Counted from the stretch's first letter, positions 15,353 to 24,346 are shown. The stretch is DNA of 64,000 nt from Chloroflexota bacterium (GCA_016223135.1 JACRPQ010000009.1:62001-126000); one strand, 5' to 3'. Program-made: numbers and translations. The notes: a model not told the origin generated them from the sequence alone.

Positions 15353-18211
15353 ATGCGCATCACAAAATCCTCCCGCGATTTCTATCAATTCTCATTGGAC
15401 TTCTTCCGCCCGGACGGACGCGCCGCCTTTGAGACCTTTGCCGACGCCCGAGCCTTTGCCGCCCAAATGACAGCGCGTCGGACTCAGCCTGTGCCTGCCT
15501 CTGAACTATACGCCTTATTCCTCATTGACGAGGCGATGCGTCTCCTCGTGCGGCGTTTTGCCCCCGATGACACCTTGCGTGCGGCAGCGACCTTCGTTCA
15601 CGCAGCGCTTGGTGCACAGCAAGTGGATGCCACCCTCAAAACATTCCTGGCAGCATACCCGCCGCAGACGGTCTATCGCGGCGTGGAAACCGTCGAAGCA
15701 TATCTCGCAAGACACACCAACGGACACCCCCGCGTCATCGAGGAACTGCTCTACGTCTTCACCCACAACATCAATCCTGCCATTGCCCCCCTGCTCGAAC
15801 TTGTGGACGACGAACCCCTCGAACCGACCGCTTACAAAGCCCTGATTGCCGAACTGAAAACCTTCTTCGAGCGGAGAACAAAAGAAGCGCCCATTGCCGT
15901 CAGCGGCGGCGCTTCCCTATTTGAGATCCTGCAAGCCCCGGCGCAAGCCTCGCCTCATTCCCTCGAAGGGCAGCTGCAATACATCCTCACTCACTGGGGC
16001 GGTCTGCTCGGCGAGACATTTGCCGCGCGTCTCCTGCGCGGCATGGACTACCTGCGCGAGGAAACCCTCCGTCAGCATCTGGCGCATGGCGATTTCAAAC
16101 CAGAAATCCCTCCGCCCGCTTACAGCGGCGGCGAATACGCCGAATACGAACGCTACAGCCCCGACCGCGACTGGATGCCGCGCCTCGTCCTGCTTGCCAA
16201 AAATACCTACGTCTGGCTCGAACAACTCTCCCGCAAATACGGACGCTGGATTCAAACCCTCGACCAAATCCCCGACGAAGAACTCGACCTGCTGCAGCAG
16301 CGCGGCTTCACGGGGCTGTGGCTCATCGGTTTGTGGGAGCGTTCGCGCGCCAGCCAAAAGATCAAACAGCGCATGGGACAGGAGGATGCAGTCGCTTCGG
16401 CATACTCGCTTTACTCCTACGACATCGCCGCTGACCTGGGCGGATGGTCTGCGCTGGAAAATCTGCGTTCCCGCGCCTGGCAGCGGGGCATTCGCCTCTC
16501 GGCAGATATGGTCCCCAACCACATGGGCATTGACTCGAAGTGGGTCATCGAACACCCCGACTGGTTCTTATCCCTCCCTTATCCGCCTTATCCCTCCTAC
16601 ACCTTCAACTCCGAAAACCTCTCCGACGACCCGCGCGTTGGGATTTTCCTCGAAGACCACTACTACACCAAAACCGACGCCGCCGTCGTCTTCAAGCGAA
16701 TAGACTATCAGACTCCCGACCATCAGACTGACGACTATCAGACTCTCTACATCTACCACGGCAACGACGGCACCTCCTTCCCCTGGAACGACACTGCTCA
16801 ACTCAACTACCTGAAAGCCGAAGTGCGCGAGGCGGTCATTCAAACCATTTTGCACGTGGCGCGCAACTTTCCCATCATCCGCTTCGACGCGGCAATGACG
16901 TTGGCGAAGAAGCACATTCAGCGGCTGTGGTTTCCCGAACCTGGCGCGGGCGGCGCAATCCCGTCCCGGGCGGAGCACGGCATGACCAGGTCCGAGTTTG
17001 ATGCGTTGATGCCGAACGAATTCTGGCGCGAGGTGGTGGATCGCGTCGCGGCGGAAGTCCCCGACACCTTGCTCCTCGCCGAGGCATTCTGGCTGCTCGA
17101 AGGCTACTTCGTCCGCACGTTGGGCATGCACCGCGTCTACAACTCCGCCTTCATGCACATGCTGCGCGATGAAGATAACGCCAACTACCGCCTGACAATC
17201 AAGAACACGCTGGAGTTCGATCCGCAAATCCTCAAACGCTACGTCAATTTCATGAACAACCCCGATGAAAAGACCGCCATCGAACAATTCGGCGACGGCG
17301 ACAAGTATTTCGGCGTGTGCACTTTGCTGGCTACTTTGCCCGGTCTGCCCATGTTCGGTCACGGACAAATCGAAGGCTTCCGCGAAAAATACGGGATGGA
17401 ATTCCGCAAACCGAAATGGGATGAGACTCCCAGCGAGGCGCTGATTGCCGCTCACGAGTGGAAAATCTTCCCGCTTCTTCACCGCCGCTACCTGTTCGCC
17501 GACGTGGAGCATTTCTTCCTCTATGACTTCTACACCCCGAACGGCTCTGTGGACGAAAACGTCTTCGCCTACTCCAACATCCACAACGACGAACGCGGAC
17601 TCGTTCTTTATCATAATAAGTTCGCCGAAACCCGCGGCTGGATCAAAACCTCCGCCGCCTATCTTGACAAAGCCACCGGCGACCTGCGGCAGAAATCTTT
17701 GGCTGAAGCATTAGGCTTGCCGTTTGAGGGCTATGTCATCTTCAAAGATTACGTCACACACCTGGAGCATATCCGTTCATGCGAGGAACTCTGGGATAAG
17801 GGACTGTACGTGGAACTCAACGCATATCAGCACCACGTCTTCATGGACTGGCGCTTTGTGGACGATGAGCGGTGGCGCGAGGTTTATGTCGCGCTGAACG
17901 GCGCGGGCGTGGAGTCCATGCAGGGGAAATGGGAGGAAATGTTCGGAAAGAAAGAAACGAGAGATAAAGTGGAGGAAGTGAAGGTCAAGAAGCCGCGCAA
18001 GAAACCAGCGGCAAAAAAGGCAGAAAGCGGCTCCCGCTCAACGAAAGCGGCAAAGAAAACGACCGCCAAAAAGTCTGTTTCCAAAACGACCGTAAAGGCA
18101 GTGAAAAAAGCCCCCGTCAAGAAGAAACCGGCGGCAAAGAAGACCACCGTGAAAAAATCACCGGCTCAAGCGGTTAAACCCAAGGCAAGGACGAGGAAGT
18201 CTCCCTCTTGA
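15353..18211 (+). CDS. GH13 alpha-amylase-family protein with histone-H1-like tail
   Basis: A 952-residue protein. An N-terminal helical extension (1-300) precedes a GH13 catalytic barrel. Region I is DMVPNHM (near 385), region II IRFDAAM with the nucleophile Asp (near 510), region III LLLAEAFW with the acid Glu (near 575) and region IV FMNNPDE (near 635). All three catalytic acids are present. Residues about 865-952 are almost wholly Lys/Ala/Pro/Thr repeats of KKxxAKK type, like a histone H1 tail. A short repeat insertion near residues 450-465 encodes DYQTPDHQTDDYQT. The substrate is probably an alpha-glucan; glucanotransferase activity is possible. TATCAT lies 6 bases before the chosen ATG; an ATG at 15335 is an alternative. 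Confidence 0.88.
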   Translation: MRITKSSRDFYQFSLDFFRPDGRAAFETFADARAFAAQMTARRTQPVPASELYALFLIDEAMRLLVRRFAPDDTLRAAATFVHAALGAQQVDATLKTFLAAYPPQTVYRGVETVEAYLARHTNGHPRVIEELLYVFTHNINPAIAPLLELVDDEPLEPTAYKALIAELKTFFERRTKEAPIAVSGGASLFEILQAPAQASPHSLEGQLQYILTHWGGLLGETFAARLLRGMDYLREETLRQHLAHGDFKPEIPPPAYSGGEYAEYERYSPDRDWMPRLVLLAKNTYVWLEQLSRKYGRWIQTLDQIPDEELDLLQQRGFTGLWLIGLWERSRASQKIKQRMGQEDAVASAYSLYSYDIAADLGGWSALENLRSRAWQRGIRLSADMVPNHMGIDSKWVIEHPDWFLSLPYPPYPSYTFNSENLSDDPRVGIFLEDHYYTKTDAAVVFKRIDYQTPDHQTDDYQTLYIYHGNDGTSFPWNDTAQLNYLKAEVREAVIQTILHVARNFPIIRFDAAMTLAKKHIQRLWFPEPGAGGAIPSRAEHGMTRSEFDALMPNEFWREVVDRVAAEVPDTLLLAEAFWLLEGYFVRTLGMHRVYNSAFMHMLRDEDNANYRLTIKNTLEFDPQILKRYVNFMNNPDEKTAIEQFGDGDKYFGVCTLLATLPGLPMFGHGQIEGFREKYGMEFRKPKWDETPSEALIAAHEWKIFPLLHRRYLFADVEHFFLYDFYTPNGSVDENVFAYSNIHNDERGLVLYHNKFAETRGWIKTSAAYLDKATGDLRQKSLAEALGLPFEGYVIFKDYVTHLEHIRSCEELWDKGLYVELNAYQHHVFMDWRFVDDERWREVYVALNGAGVESMQGKWEEMFGKKETRDKVEEVKVKKPRKKPAAKKAESGSRSTKAAKKTTAKKSVSKTTVKAVKKAPVKKKPAAKKTTVKKSPAQAVKPKARTRKSPS
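16701..16746. repeat. GACTATCAGACTCC-type repeat inside the GH13 gene
   Basis: The same repeat words (ACTATCAGACT, CCGACCATCAGACT) fill 45436-45541 between genes. Here they are read in frame as DYQTPDHQTDDYQT. Confidence 0.75.
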
Positions 18212-18352
18212 GTGTTTGCCATAGAATTTCACCGCTGAGCATGCGGAGAACGCAGAGTTTTCGAGATTTTCTCGGCGATATCTGTGCTTTTTGCGTTAAA
18301 ATCGGCTCGTCGTTTCTGTATCAGCGCTTTATAGAGACTACCGGAGTTTGAA

Positions 18353-20311
18353 ATGAAAATCTTTAACGTGTTTATTCGTTGGATATTCCTGCTGACCATC
18401 CTGTCTTTGTCATTAATCGCTTGCACCCTGCTAGATTCTATACGCAACCTTGAACTATTCGTCTCGCCAACAGGCAGCGACGAAAACGACTGCCAAACCG
18501 TGGAGCGCGCCTGTCGGCATATCCGCACAGCAGTGGAACGCGCGGCGCCAAACAGTATCATCCGCATTGCTCCTGGTCGCTACCAAGAGAATATATGGGT
18601 TGATCGCTCTCTTCAATTGCTGGGTGAAGAGGGCGTCATTCTTGAAGGAGGAGAAGGCGCAAGGCGTGATCCGCGACTTCTTGAACATGACTTTGTTTTG
18701 TTTATTAGTGCTAGAAGGGAAGAACGGACCATACAGGTGAGAATCGAAAATCTCACCATCCAAAACAGCCGCAGAATAGACGGACCCCACGGGAGTGGAA
18801 TCCATAAGGGAAACGCTGAGCTTGTCCTGAAAAACGTCACTGTTCAAAACAATGAAGGTCCAGGTTTGCTCGTGGTCGGCGAGGGAAATCTCATTGTGGA
18901 TAATTCCCGCTTTCTCAACAACGGCGGAGCAGGAATCGAGATTACACACCGCGCGAATATCTTGGTGAAGAACAGCCTTGTGGAAGGTAACCGACAAAAC
19001 GGGATCGTCAACGAAGGCGTGCTGGTTATGCACGATTCCACTATTCGTGCAAACAGCGGTCAGGAAGGGGGGATTGAGAATCGCAGCGACGCTTCCATCT
19101 ATGGCTCTACCATATATGATAACAACGTAGATGATGCATCTCGTAGGAGTTATTCGGGAGGCATTACAAACTATGGGCAAATCCTGTTAGTCAATACAAC
19201 CATCAGCAGCAATCGAGGAGCGGGGTTTTCCAACATTGGACCGGAAGCCAACGCTAATCTCATTCATGTAACGATTGCCCAAAACCTCACTCATGGTATA
19301 AGCATAAGTGGGGAGAATTCGTTCCGCATGCAGAACAGTCTCGTTGTTTTCAACAACAATCAAGATTGTTATTCCCTGTTTCTAACCGCTTCCATTACCA
19401 CTTCGCCGCTTGCAGGGGTGAACATTGACTCAGATAATAGTTGCCTGGATTATGATACCAACCAGCGAGCCTCCTGGGATTTTAATCCCGGTGTAGGTTC
19501 GTTAGGAAACTATGGCGGATCAACGCTGACGCATCCTCTCCTGCTTGGAAGCCCTGCCATAGATGCGGCGGATTGCCCGTCAGAGATTACCACCGATCAG
19601 CGTGGGGTTGCCCGTCCGCAAGGCGAGCGCTGTGATGTGGGCGCCTTTGAATGGAATATTGAACTTGTGGACGAAATTGCCATCACTCCTCCTCTCATCG
19701 CGCCTACGGCAACTCCTTTCGCCATTGTGGCGGTTGAAGGAACGGTAACCCCTTCACCTACTCTGCCGGCCGTGCCCACCTTCATCCCTACCGAAACGTC
19801 AACGCCCGGCTTGCCTCTGATTGTCTTCACGCAAAATGCTAATTGCCGGAAAGGTCCTTCCACTGTCTTCAAGGTAGTTACTACCTTCGAGCAAGGTAAA
19901 CAAGTTCAGGCATTAGGTCGCAATGCCGAGAACACGTGGCTGCTGGTGGCAATTCCAAGCGGCGGAGAATGTTGGGTGGCTGTATCGCTCATCGAGCCGA
20001 TAGATCTGGTCCTATTGCCTCTCGTGCCCACACCAATTCCTCCACCGCCGCCGCCGTCTCAATTGAGTTTAGATAGTTCGCAGTGCAGCCCCAATGGATA
20101 TGTATTGGTTCTACGATGGCAGGATGTGAACGGCGAAAGCGGCTACCGCCTCTACCGCGATGGCGCGCTTCTTGCCACCCTCGCAGCGAATACGACCTCC
20201 TATAAGGACAATCCTCCCCTTGGCGGACCCTATACATATACCCTCGAAGCATTCAGTGAAGCAGGATCATCTCTTCCCGTACAACTCCAGGTTCCTAAGT
20301 GCAAGCCCTAA
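18353..20311 (+). CDS. Secreted beta-helix lipoprotein, choice-of-anchor Q type
   Basis: A 652-residue protein. The signal peptide ends in the lipobox LSLIAC (Cys near 23). Residues about 45-330 are right-handed parallel beta-helix repeats rich in Asn, Ile and Val (SGIHKGNAELVLKNVTVQNN style). The segment SLGNYGGSTLTHPLLLGSPA with GVARPQGERCDVGAFE is the choice-of-anchor Q signature. A Thr/Pro linker follows, then an SH3-like domain (NCRKGPSTVFKVV, about 500-550) and a C-terminal fibronectin-III-like domain (about 580-650). It is probably a surface protein binding polysaccharide or cell wall. GGAG precedes the ATG. Confidence 0.88.
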   Translation: MKIFNVFIRWIFLLTILSLSLIACTLLDSIRNLELFVSPTGSDENDCQTVERACRHIRTAVERAAPNSIIRIAPGRYQENIWVDRSLQLLGEEGVILEGGEGARRDPRLLEHDFVLFISARREERTIQVRIENLTIQNSRRIDGPHGSGIHKGNAELVLKNVTVQNNEGPGLLVVGEGNLIVDNSRFLNNGGAGIEITHRANILVKNSLVEGNRQNGIVNEGVLVMHDSTIRANSGQEGGIENRSDASIYGSTIYDNNVDDASRRSYSGGITNYGQILLVNTTISSNRGAGFSNIGPEANANLIHVTIAQNLTHGISISGENSFRMQNSLVVFNNNQDCYSLFLTASITTSPLAGVNIDSDNSCLDYDTNQRASWDFNPGVGSLGNYGGSTLTHPLLLGSPAIDAADCPSEITTDQRGVARPQGERCDVGAFEWNIELVDEIAITPPLIAPTATPFAIVAVEGTVTPSPTLPAVPTFIPTETSTPGLPLIVFTQNANCRKGPSTVFKVVTTFEQGKQVQALGRNAENTWLLVAIPSGGECWVAVSLIEPIDLVLLPLVPTPIPPPPPPSQLSLDSSQCSPNGYVLVLRWQDVNGESGYRLYRDGALLATLAANTTSYKDNPPLGGPYTYTLEAFSEAGSSLPVQLQVPKCKP

Positions 20312-20320
20312 TGTGCACGG

Positions 20321-20400
20321 CTATCTCACAAATGATCCTGCGCTCACGAAAATATCCATCCACGATGGATGCTCCTGTAGATTATCCACGTACAGTCTGC
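20321..20400 (-). pseudogene. C-terminal remnant of an NlpC/P60 protein
   Basis: On the minus strand this reads LYVDNLQEHPSWMDIFVSAG then SFVR and a stop. It is nearly the same as the last residues (GVYVDDLQERSSLMDIFVSAG then SFLR, stop) of the intact gene at 5012-5995, and the DNA is clearly related too. No upstream part of that gene is present. It is a decayed gene end lying between two unrelated genes. Confidence 0.8.
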
Positions 20401-20480
20401 GCTTCAGCGTGGATGGATTCCTGTTCCGCTTCGTTCCGAATGCGCTGAACGAGAGACGAAAGAATGGGGCGTAGTTTCCC

Positions 20481-21941
20481 TCAGTTGCCCCAGCGGGGCT
20501 GGTAGTCGCAGTAATGGTTGTCGGTCAGTTGCCGCACGTCTGAGCCGTCTGTCCGCATGATGAAGATTTCGCAAGAGTTGGGGTCCTTGCCGGCGACATT
20601 CGTGTAGGCAGTAAAGGCAATCCATTTGCCGTCAGGGGAGAAACTGACGCCTTGGGCGTTGTCTCCGTTGGTGATTTGCGTCAGACCGCTCCCATCCAGA
20701 TTCATCGTGAAGATCTCGTGGGCAAACGGTCCGCCCTGATCGAACGCAAGCAGGTTGAGGGGCGACCAGTCGCTCCGCCCGCGTGTGTCAATGGTGTCGT
20801 TGACCAGCCTTGGCGTGCCGCCGTTAAAATCCATGATGTAGAGTTGGTTTTTCTCACCCTTCCCCAACGCAAAGAGAATCTGGGAGCCGTCCGGCGACCA
20901 CACGCCGTCATGCACATCTTTTCCGGGGACGCTGTAAAACTCACGGGGGCTGCTCCCGTCGCGGTTCATGAGCCAGAGTTGCAGCGTGCTGGCGCGGTAA
21001 TGGAAGATGATGTAACGATTATCCGGCGAGACCTCGGGCGCACCCACGCCCTTTTCAAAATCGGTCAACTGTTTTGTTTTGCCGCTATTCACATCCAGCT
21101 CGTGAATTTCGGTGTAATCGCCATAGTTGACCACATAGACCGCCAACTTGCCATCCGGCGTCAGCGAAGGATTGAAACTGGCAAGCGTGGAGTTCGTCAA
21201 CTGCCGCCAACCGCTTCCGTCGGCGTTGATGATGCAGACCTCGCTCCCCTGAATCTCGCAGGTGAAGATGATTCTGCCCGTCGGCTCGCCTGCCGTGATG
21301 ACGGCTGGGGCTGTGGCTGTATCCGTGATAAGCGGCTCCACCAGCGGCGCTTCGGTTGTGACGGGAGGCGGGGTTGCTGTTTTCCCGCCGTTTTTGTTCC
21401 ACACTGCCAACGCCCCCATGACAATCAACATCCCCGTCAAGCCAATCAAGGCAGGCACGCCAAACCTTTTCAAATCAGCGGGCGGTTTGGTTTTTGTCTG
21501 TGTGAGGACAGGCTGACTCTGCCCTGCAATCTCCTGTTTGATGCCAATATAGTTTTTGAGGGCGTCTGCCAATTCGTCCAGCCCCGCTTCGAAGCGTGTG
21601 CGCAAGTCCACGCGCTGGTGGCTGGCAAGCCGCAGAGGGGTGGAAGTGTGATCGTCTCCCTCGATCAACACGGGGAAGATGCGCTTGCGATGCTGTTCCC
21701 CAAAACTGATTTCACGCCGCACCCATTCCGAATTGTTTGACTCCGGCGAGAGCAGTACGATAATGCCCATCGCTTCGCGGATTGCCCGTTCGATTTCGCG
21801 TTCCCAAGTGGGAGTGCCAGGCGTCAGGTTTTCAATATCCACCCAAATTTCCACGCCGCGCTCACGCAGTTCCTTGATAATCCGCCTTTGTTTGGCAGTG
21901 TCTTCACGGCTGTAACTCATAAAAAAATAAGGGGTGTTCAT
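20481..21941 (-). CDS. TIR domain - membrane helix - TolB-like beta-propeller protein
   Basis: A 486-residue protein. Residues 1-135 are a TIR domain starting NTPYFFMSYSREDTAK. The motif SEWVRRE at 71-77 places a Glu (77) where TIR NAD-cleaving enzymes have their catalytic residue. One membrane helix lies at about 163-185, then a Thr/Pro-rich linker. Residues 225-486 form a beta-propeller of PD40/TolB repeats (SPDGKWIAF, SPDGSQILF, NRDGSS). The layout suggests an outside or periplasmic sensor propeller joined to a cytosolic TIR effector. GAGG precedes the ATG at 21941. Partner genes for a known TIR defence system are not seen. Confidence 0.88.
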   Translation of the reverse strand: MNTPYFFMSYSREDTAKQRRIIKELRERGVEIWVDIENLTPGTPTWEREIERAIREAMGIIVLLSPESNNSEWVRREISFGEQHRKRIFPVLIEGDDHTSTPLRLASHQRVDLRTRFEAGLDELADALKNYIGIKQEIAGQSQPVLTQTKTKPPADLKRFGVPALIGLTGMLIVMGALAVWNKNGGKTATPPPVTTEAPLVEPLITDTATAPAVITAGEPTGRIIFTCEIQGSEVCIINADGSGWRQLTNSTLASFNPSLTPDGKLAVYVVNYGDYTEIHELDVNSGKTKQLTDFEKGVGAPEVSPDNRYIIFHYRASTLQLWLMNRDGSSPREFYSVPGKDVHDGVWSPDGSQILFALGKGEKNQLYIMDFNGGTPRLVNDTIDTRGRSDWSPLNLLAFDQGGPFAHEIFTMNLDGSGLTQITNGDNAQGVSFSPDGKWIAFTAYTNVAGKDPNSCEIFIMRTDGSDVRQLTDNHYCDYQPRWGN

Positions 21942-22054
21942 GCGCAGACCTCTCTCCTCAATCACTCATAAAAACGCATAAGCGGGCTTCCGTGTTCAGA
22001 CGTTGGCGGGCGTGTGTTGATTATAGGTGAAAAGCGGTAATCGGTAAACAAATT

Positions 22055-22301
22055 CTAGCCACCCGACACTTTTGTTGTAGGACGCAGATGAACGCCGACT
22101 TACGCTGATTTAAGTTCTTGACTTACGCAAAACCTGAAATCAATCCACCAAGCTTGACTGGACTGCGCTAATTCGTTCAAAATTCGCGAAGATTGGCGTA
22201 GATTAGCGGACAAGAAAGCCATTTTGCATAAGTCCAGAAGTTGTTTTATCTGCGTTTATCTGCGTTTTTCAGCGTCCCGTTTGAAACTGTCAGGTCGCTA
22301 G
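22055..22301. mobile_element. MITE family A, copy 3, with nested family D element
   Basis: Ends CTAGCCACCCGACA / TGTCAGGTCGCTAG, flanked by the exact duplication AACAAATT (22047-22054 and 22302-22309). It carries a family D insert at 22117-22237. It lies at the left edge of a family B element. Confidence 0.88.
22117..22237. mobile_element. MITE family D, copy 1 (nested)
   Basis: 121 bp, ends CTTGACTTACGCAAAA / TTTTGCATAAGTCCAG (inverted). It is inserted in the middle of a family A element; AAGTT on both sides may be the target duplication. Confidence 0.75.
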
Positions 22302-22307
22302 AACAAA

Positions 22308-22415
22308 TTCTTTACCGTACACAGAAACCCTAAAGGTCTGCTTTCCCTTCGTGAATTTGAGAATTTCCAAAAAGACCTTTAGGGTTTTTTCACGAGAGAA
22401 ATGTACGGTAGAGAG
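22308..22415. mobile_element. MITE family B, copy 2
   Basis: Ends TTCTTTACCGTACA / TGTACGGTAGAGAG. Its own 8-bp duplication TAAACAAA is at 22045-22052 and 22416-22423. The left copy is now separated from it by the later family A insertion. Confidence 0.85.
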
Positions 22416-22420
22416 TAAAC

Positions 22421-22451
22421 AAAAAAAACGACACGGCTGGCGCGTGTCGTT
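22421..22451 (-). terminator. Terminator of the PilZ gene
   Basis: On the minus strand AACGACACG / CGTGTCGTT (9-bp stem) is followed by a run of eight Ts. It is 18 bases after the PilZ stop codon. Confidence 0.88.
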
Positions 22452-22468
22452 ACTTTGTCAGAGAGGTT

Positions 22469-22864
22469 TTATTCGGAAATGTTGAGCTCGTTAGGGTGGG
22501 GTGGATAATTGGGCGTTTGGCGGCGGAATTCATAGTTTTCCAGGATGGCGCGGATGATTTCTTTCTGCCGTGCAGTGACCGCCTTGAATTCCATGCCCAC
22601 GTTGAAATACTCCGGGCTGAGGTCGCGTTTGCACCATACCACCCGTACTGGCACCGTGATGGTTTCATCGGAGAAATTATCCAGTTCGGGCAGTTGAATT
22701 TGGACGATCAAATCCGTGTTGGGCTTTACTTCGTCGTCGCTGATGACCATGGCGCCCAGTTCGGTCAGGTCGCCCAAGTAGCCAAGCAGGTACCCTCCCT
22801 CCACATTGAATACCTGGGAATACGACATCAAGTCTTTGCGCGGCTGTTTGCGTCGTTCCTGCAT
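22469..22864 (-). CDS. PilZ domain protein (cyclic-di-GMP receptor candidate)
   Basis: A 131-residue single-domain protein. RRKQPRK at residues 4-10 fits the PilZ RxxxR arm, and DLTELGAMV fits the D/NxSxxG motif, with Thr in the Ser position. NVGMEF closes the barrel. GGAGG lies 6 bases before the ATG. These proteins bind cyclic-di-GMP and alter motility or surface polymer output. It is a single-gene unit with its own terminator, divergent from the PIG-L gene. Confidence 0.85.
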   Translation of the reverse strand: MQERRKQPRKDLMSYSQVFNVEGGYLLGYLGDLTELGAMVISDDEVKPNTDLIVQIQLPELDNFSDETITVPVRVVWCKRDLSPEYFNVGMEFKAVTARQKEIIRAILENYEFRRQTPNYPPHPNELNISE

Positions 22865-22930
22865 TTCTGCCTCCAAAACAAGTGTACATGAATATCGGCT
22901 GAAATTCAATTGCGCAATGTTCTTAAAATC

Positions 22931-22959
22931 ATTGCGGCGGCAGGGCGCTGCGGTACAAT
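22931..22959 (+). promoter_or_regulatory. Promoter of the PIG-L deacetylase gene
   Basis: TTGCGG and TACAAT (22954-22959) are spaced 16 bases apart. The -10 box ends 6 bases before the ATG, so the mRNA would be leaderless. Confidence 0.55.
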
Positions 22960-22965
22960 CACTCC

Positions 22966-23709
22966 ATGCGATGGATTTATCTTTCCCCTCATCTCGATGA
23001 CGCCGTCCTTTCGGCAGGCGGGCTGATTCACGACCAGGCAAAGGCGGGCATTCCCGTCGAAATTTGGACGTTCATGTGCGGCGTGCCAGCCGATACCGAG
23101 TTTTCCATGTTTGCCCAAGTGCTTCATTACCAGTGGGGCTTTGCCTCCGCCGAGGAGACGGTGCTTGCCCGCCGCGCGGAGGACCGCCGCGCCGCGCAGA
23201 TTCTCGGCGCACAGGCACAGCACTTCGATTTTCTGGATTGCATCTACCGCCGCGGCAGAGACGGCGCATGGCTCTATACGGACATCTACGCCCCGCCTCA
23301 TGAGGACGACGCGGACCTGCCTGCCCAAATTGCAGCCGCCATCGCCCCCCGCCTCCAACCGGACGATGTGCTGGTCTGCCAACTGGCGGTCGGTTCTCAC
23401 GTGGACCATGTCATCGTGCGCCGCGCGGCGGAATTGCTCGGACGCCCCCTTCTCTACGACGCCGACATTCCCTACCTGCAAAACTACCCTGCCGATCTGG
23501 CTCCGAAAACGGCCGGGATGCAGGAAAAGGTTTATGCGGTCTCAGAAGCAGGCTTGAGGTCGTGGGGGGAGGCGGTTTTGGCGTATCAATCCCAAATTTC
23601 GACGCTCGGAGGCGGGTTTAATATCCCACAATCCATCCATGAATCCCTCCGTTCCTACTGGCAGGAGCGGCAGGGCATTCGTCTCTGGGAGCGGGCTGAG
23701 GGGCTGTAA
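22966..23709 (+). CDS. PIG-L (LmbE) family deacetylase
   Basis: A 247-residue protein. SPHLDDAVLS near the N-terminus and GSHVDHVIV near residue 145 are the zinc-binding motifs (HxDD and HxxH) of the PIG-L/LmbE fold. Members remove acetyl from N-acetylglucosamine-linked small molecules or glycolipids, as in bacillithiol or mycothiol synthesis. The physiological substrate here is unknown. No ribosome-binding site is visible; the -10 box is 6 bases from the ATG. Confidence 0.88.
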   Translation: MRWIYLSPHLDDAVLSAGGLIHDQAKAGIPVEIWTFMCGVPADTEFSMFAQVLHYQWGFASAEETVLARRAEDRRAAQILGAQAQHFDFLDCIYRRGRDGAWLYTDIYAPPHEDDADLPAQIAAAIAPRLQPDDVLVCQLAVGSHVDHVIVRRAAELLGRPLLYDADIPYLQNYPADLAPKTAGMQEKVYAVSEAGLRSWGEAVLAYQSQISTLGGGFNIPQSIHESLRSYWQERQGIRLWERAEGL

Positions 23710-23713
23710 ATCC

Positions 23714-23742
23714 TTGAACTGTCCTGCAAACCGTGATATATT
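23714..23742 (+). promoter_or_regulatory. Promoter of greA
   Basis: TTGAAC (23714-23719) and TATATT (23737-23742) have the ideal 17-base spacing. It gives a leader of about 65 bases before greA. Confidence 0.7.
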
Positions 23743-23814
23743 ATGCCCGCTTCTGGCACGATCAATCCCTTTGTCCCGCTTGTCGGGACAAAATTCTTAT
23801 AGCAGGAATGAGAT

Positions 23815-24282
23815 ATGCCTAACAACTTTTTGACCAGGGAAGGGTACCAAAAACTTCAGGAGGAGTTGGAATACCTGCGCAAAGTGAAGCGTCAGGAGGT
23901 TGCCAACCGCCTGCACGAGGCGATGGAGGGGGGGGAATTGATCGAAAACGCCGAATACGAAGCCGCCAAGAACGAGCAGGCGTTCGTGGAAGGTCGCATC
24001 CAGGAACTGGAAGCCCTGCTGGCGAGCGCGAAAATCATCGAGGATGACGGCAGGAAGAAGAGCGACGTCATTCAGATTGGCTCGAAAGTGACCATCAAAG
24101 AGGGCAACTTTGAAGCCGAGACCTTTACCATCGTGGGGGCGGCAGAAGCCAACCCGCGCGAGGGGAAAATCTCCAACGAGTCGCCCATTGGAAAGGCGAT
24201 TTTGGGGCACAAGGCGGGCGATACCGTCAAAGTGGAAACGCCCGGCGGCACATATAATGTTAAAATCCTGAAGGTCGGTTAA
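23815..24282 (+). CDS. greA: Transcription elongation factor GreA
   Basis: A 155-residue protein of normal GreA length. The N-terminal coiled coil carries the acidic tip (GGELIENAEYEAAKNEQAF, about residues 40-58) that enters the RNA polymerase secondary channel and stimulates cleavage of backtracked RNA. The C-terminal FKBP-like domain (ISNESPIGKAILGHKAGD) is complete. AGGA lies 8 bases before the ATG. It has its own promoter and terminator. lysS follows, a common neighbour. Confidence 0.97.
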   Translation: MPNNFLTREGYQKLQEELEYLRKVKRQEVANRLHEAMEGGELIENAEYEAAKNEQAFVEGRIQELEALLASAKIIEDDGRKKSDVIQIGSKVTIKEGNFEAETFTIVGAAEANPREGKISNESPIGKAILGHKAGDTVKVETPGGTYNVKILKVG

Positions 24283-24310
24283 CGCGGCGCATCACAGGAG
24301 CGACCTTTCT

Positions 24311-24346
24311 CCCCGCGTGCCTGTGATGGACGCGGGGTTATTTTTT
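24311..24346 (+). terminator. Terminator of greA
   Basis: CCCCGCGT (24311-24318) pairs with ACGCGGGG (24330-24337), followed by TTATTTTTT. Confidence 0.88.

Noticed and set aside
18225-18300. Regulatory element before the beta-helix gene
   Set aside because: The CACCGCTGAGCATGCGGAGAACGC-type sequence is a fragment of family E repeat; no clear promoter pair could be shown.
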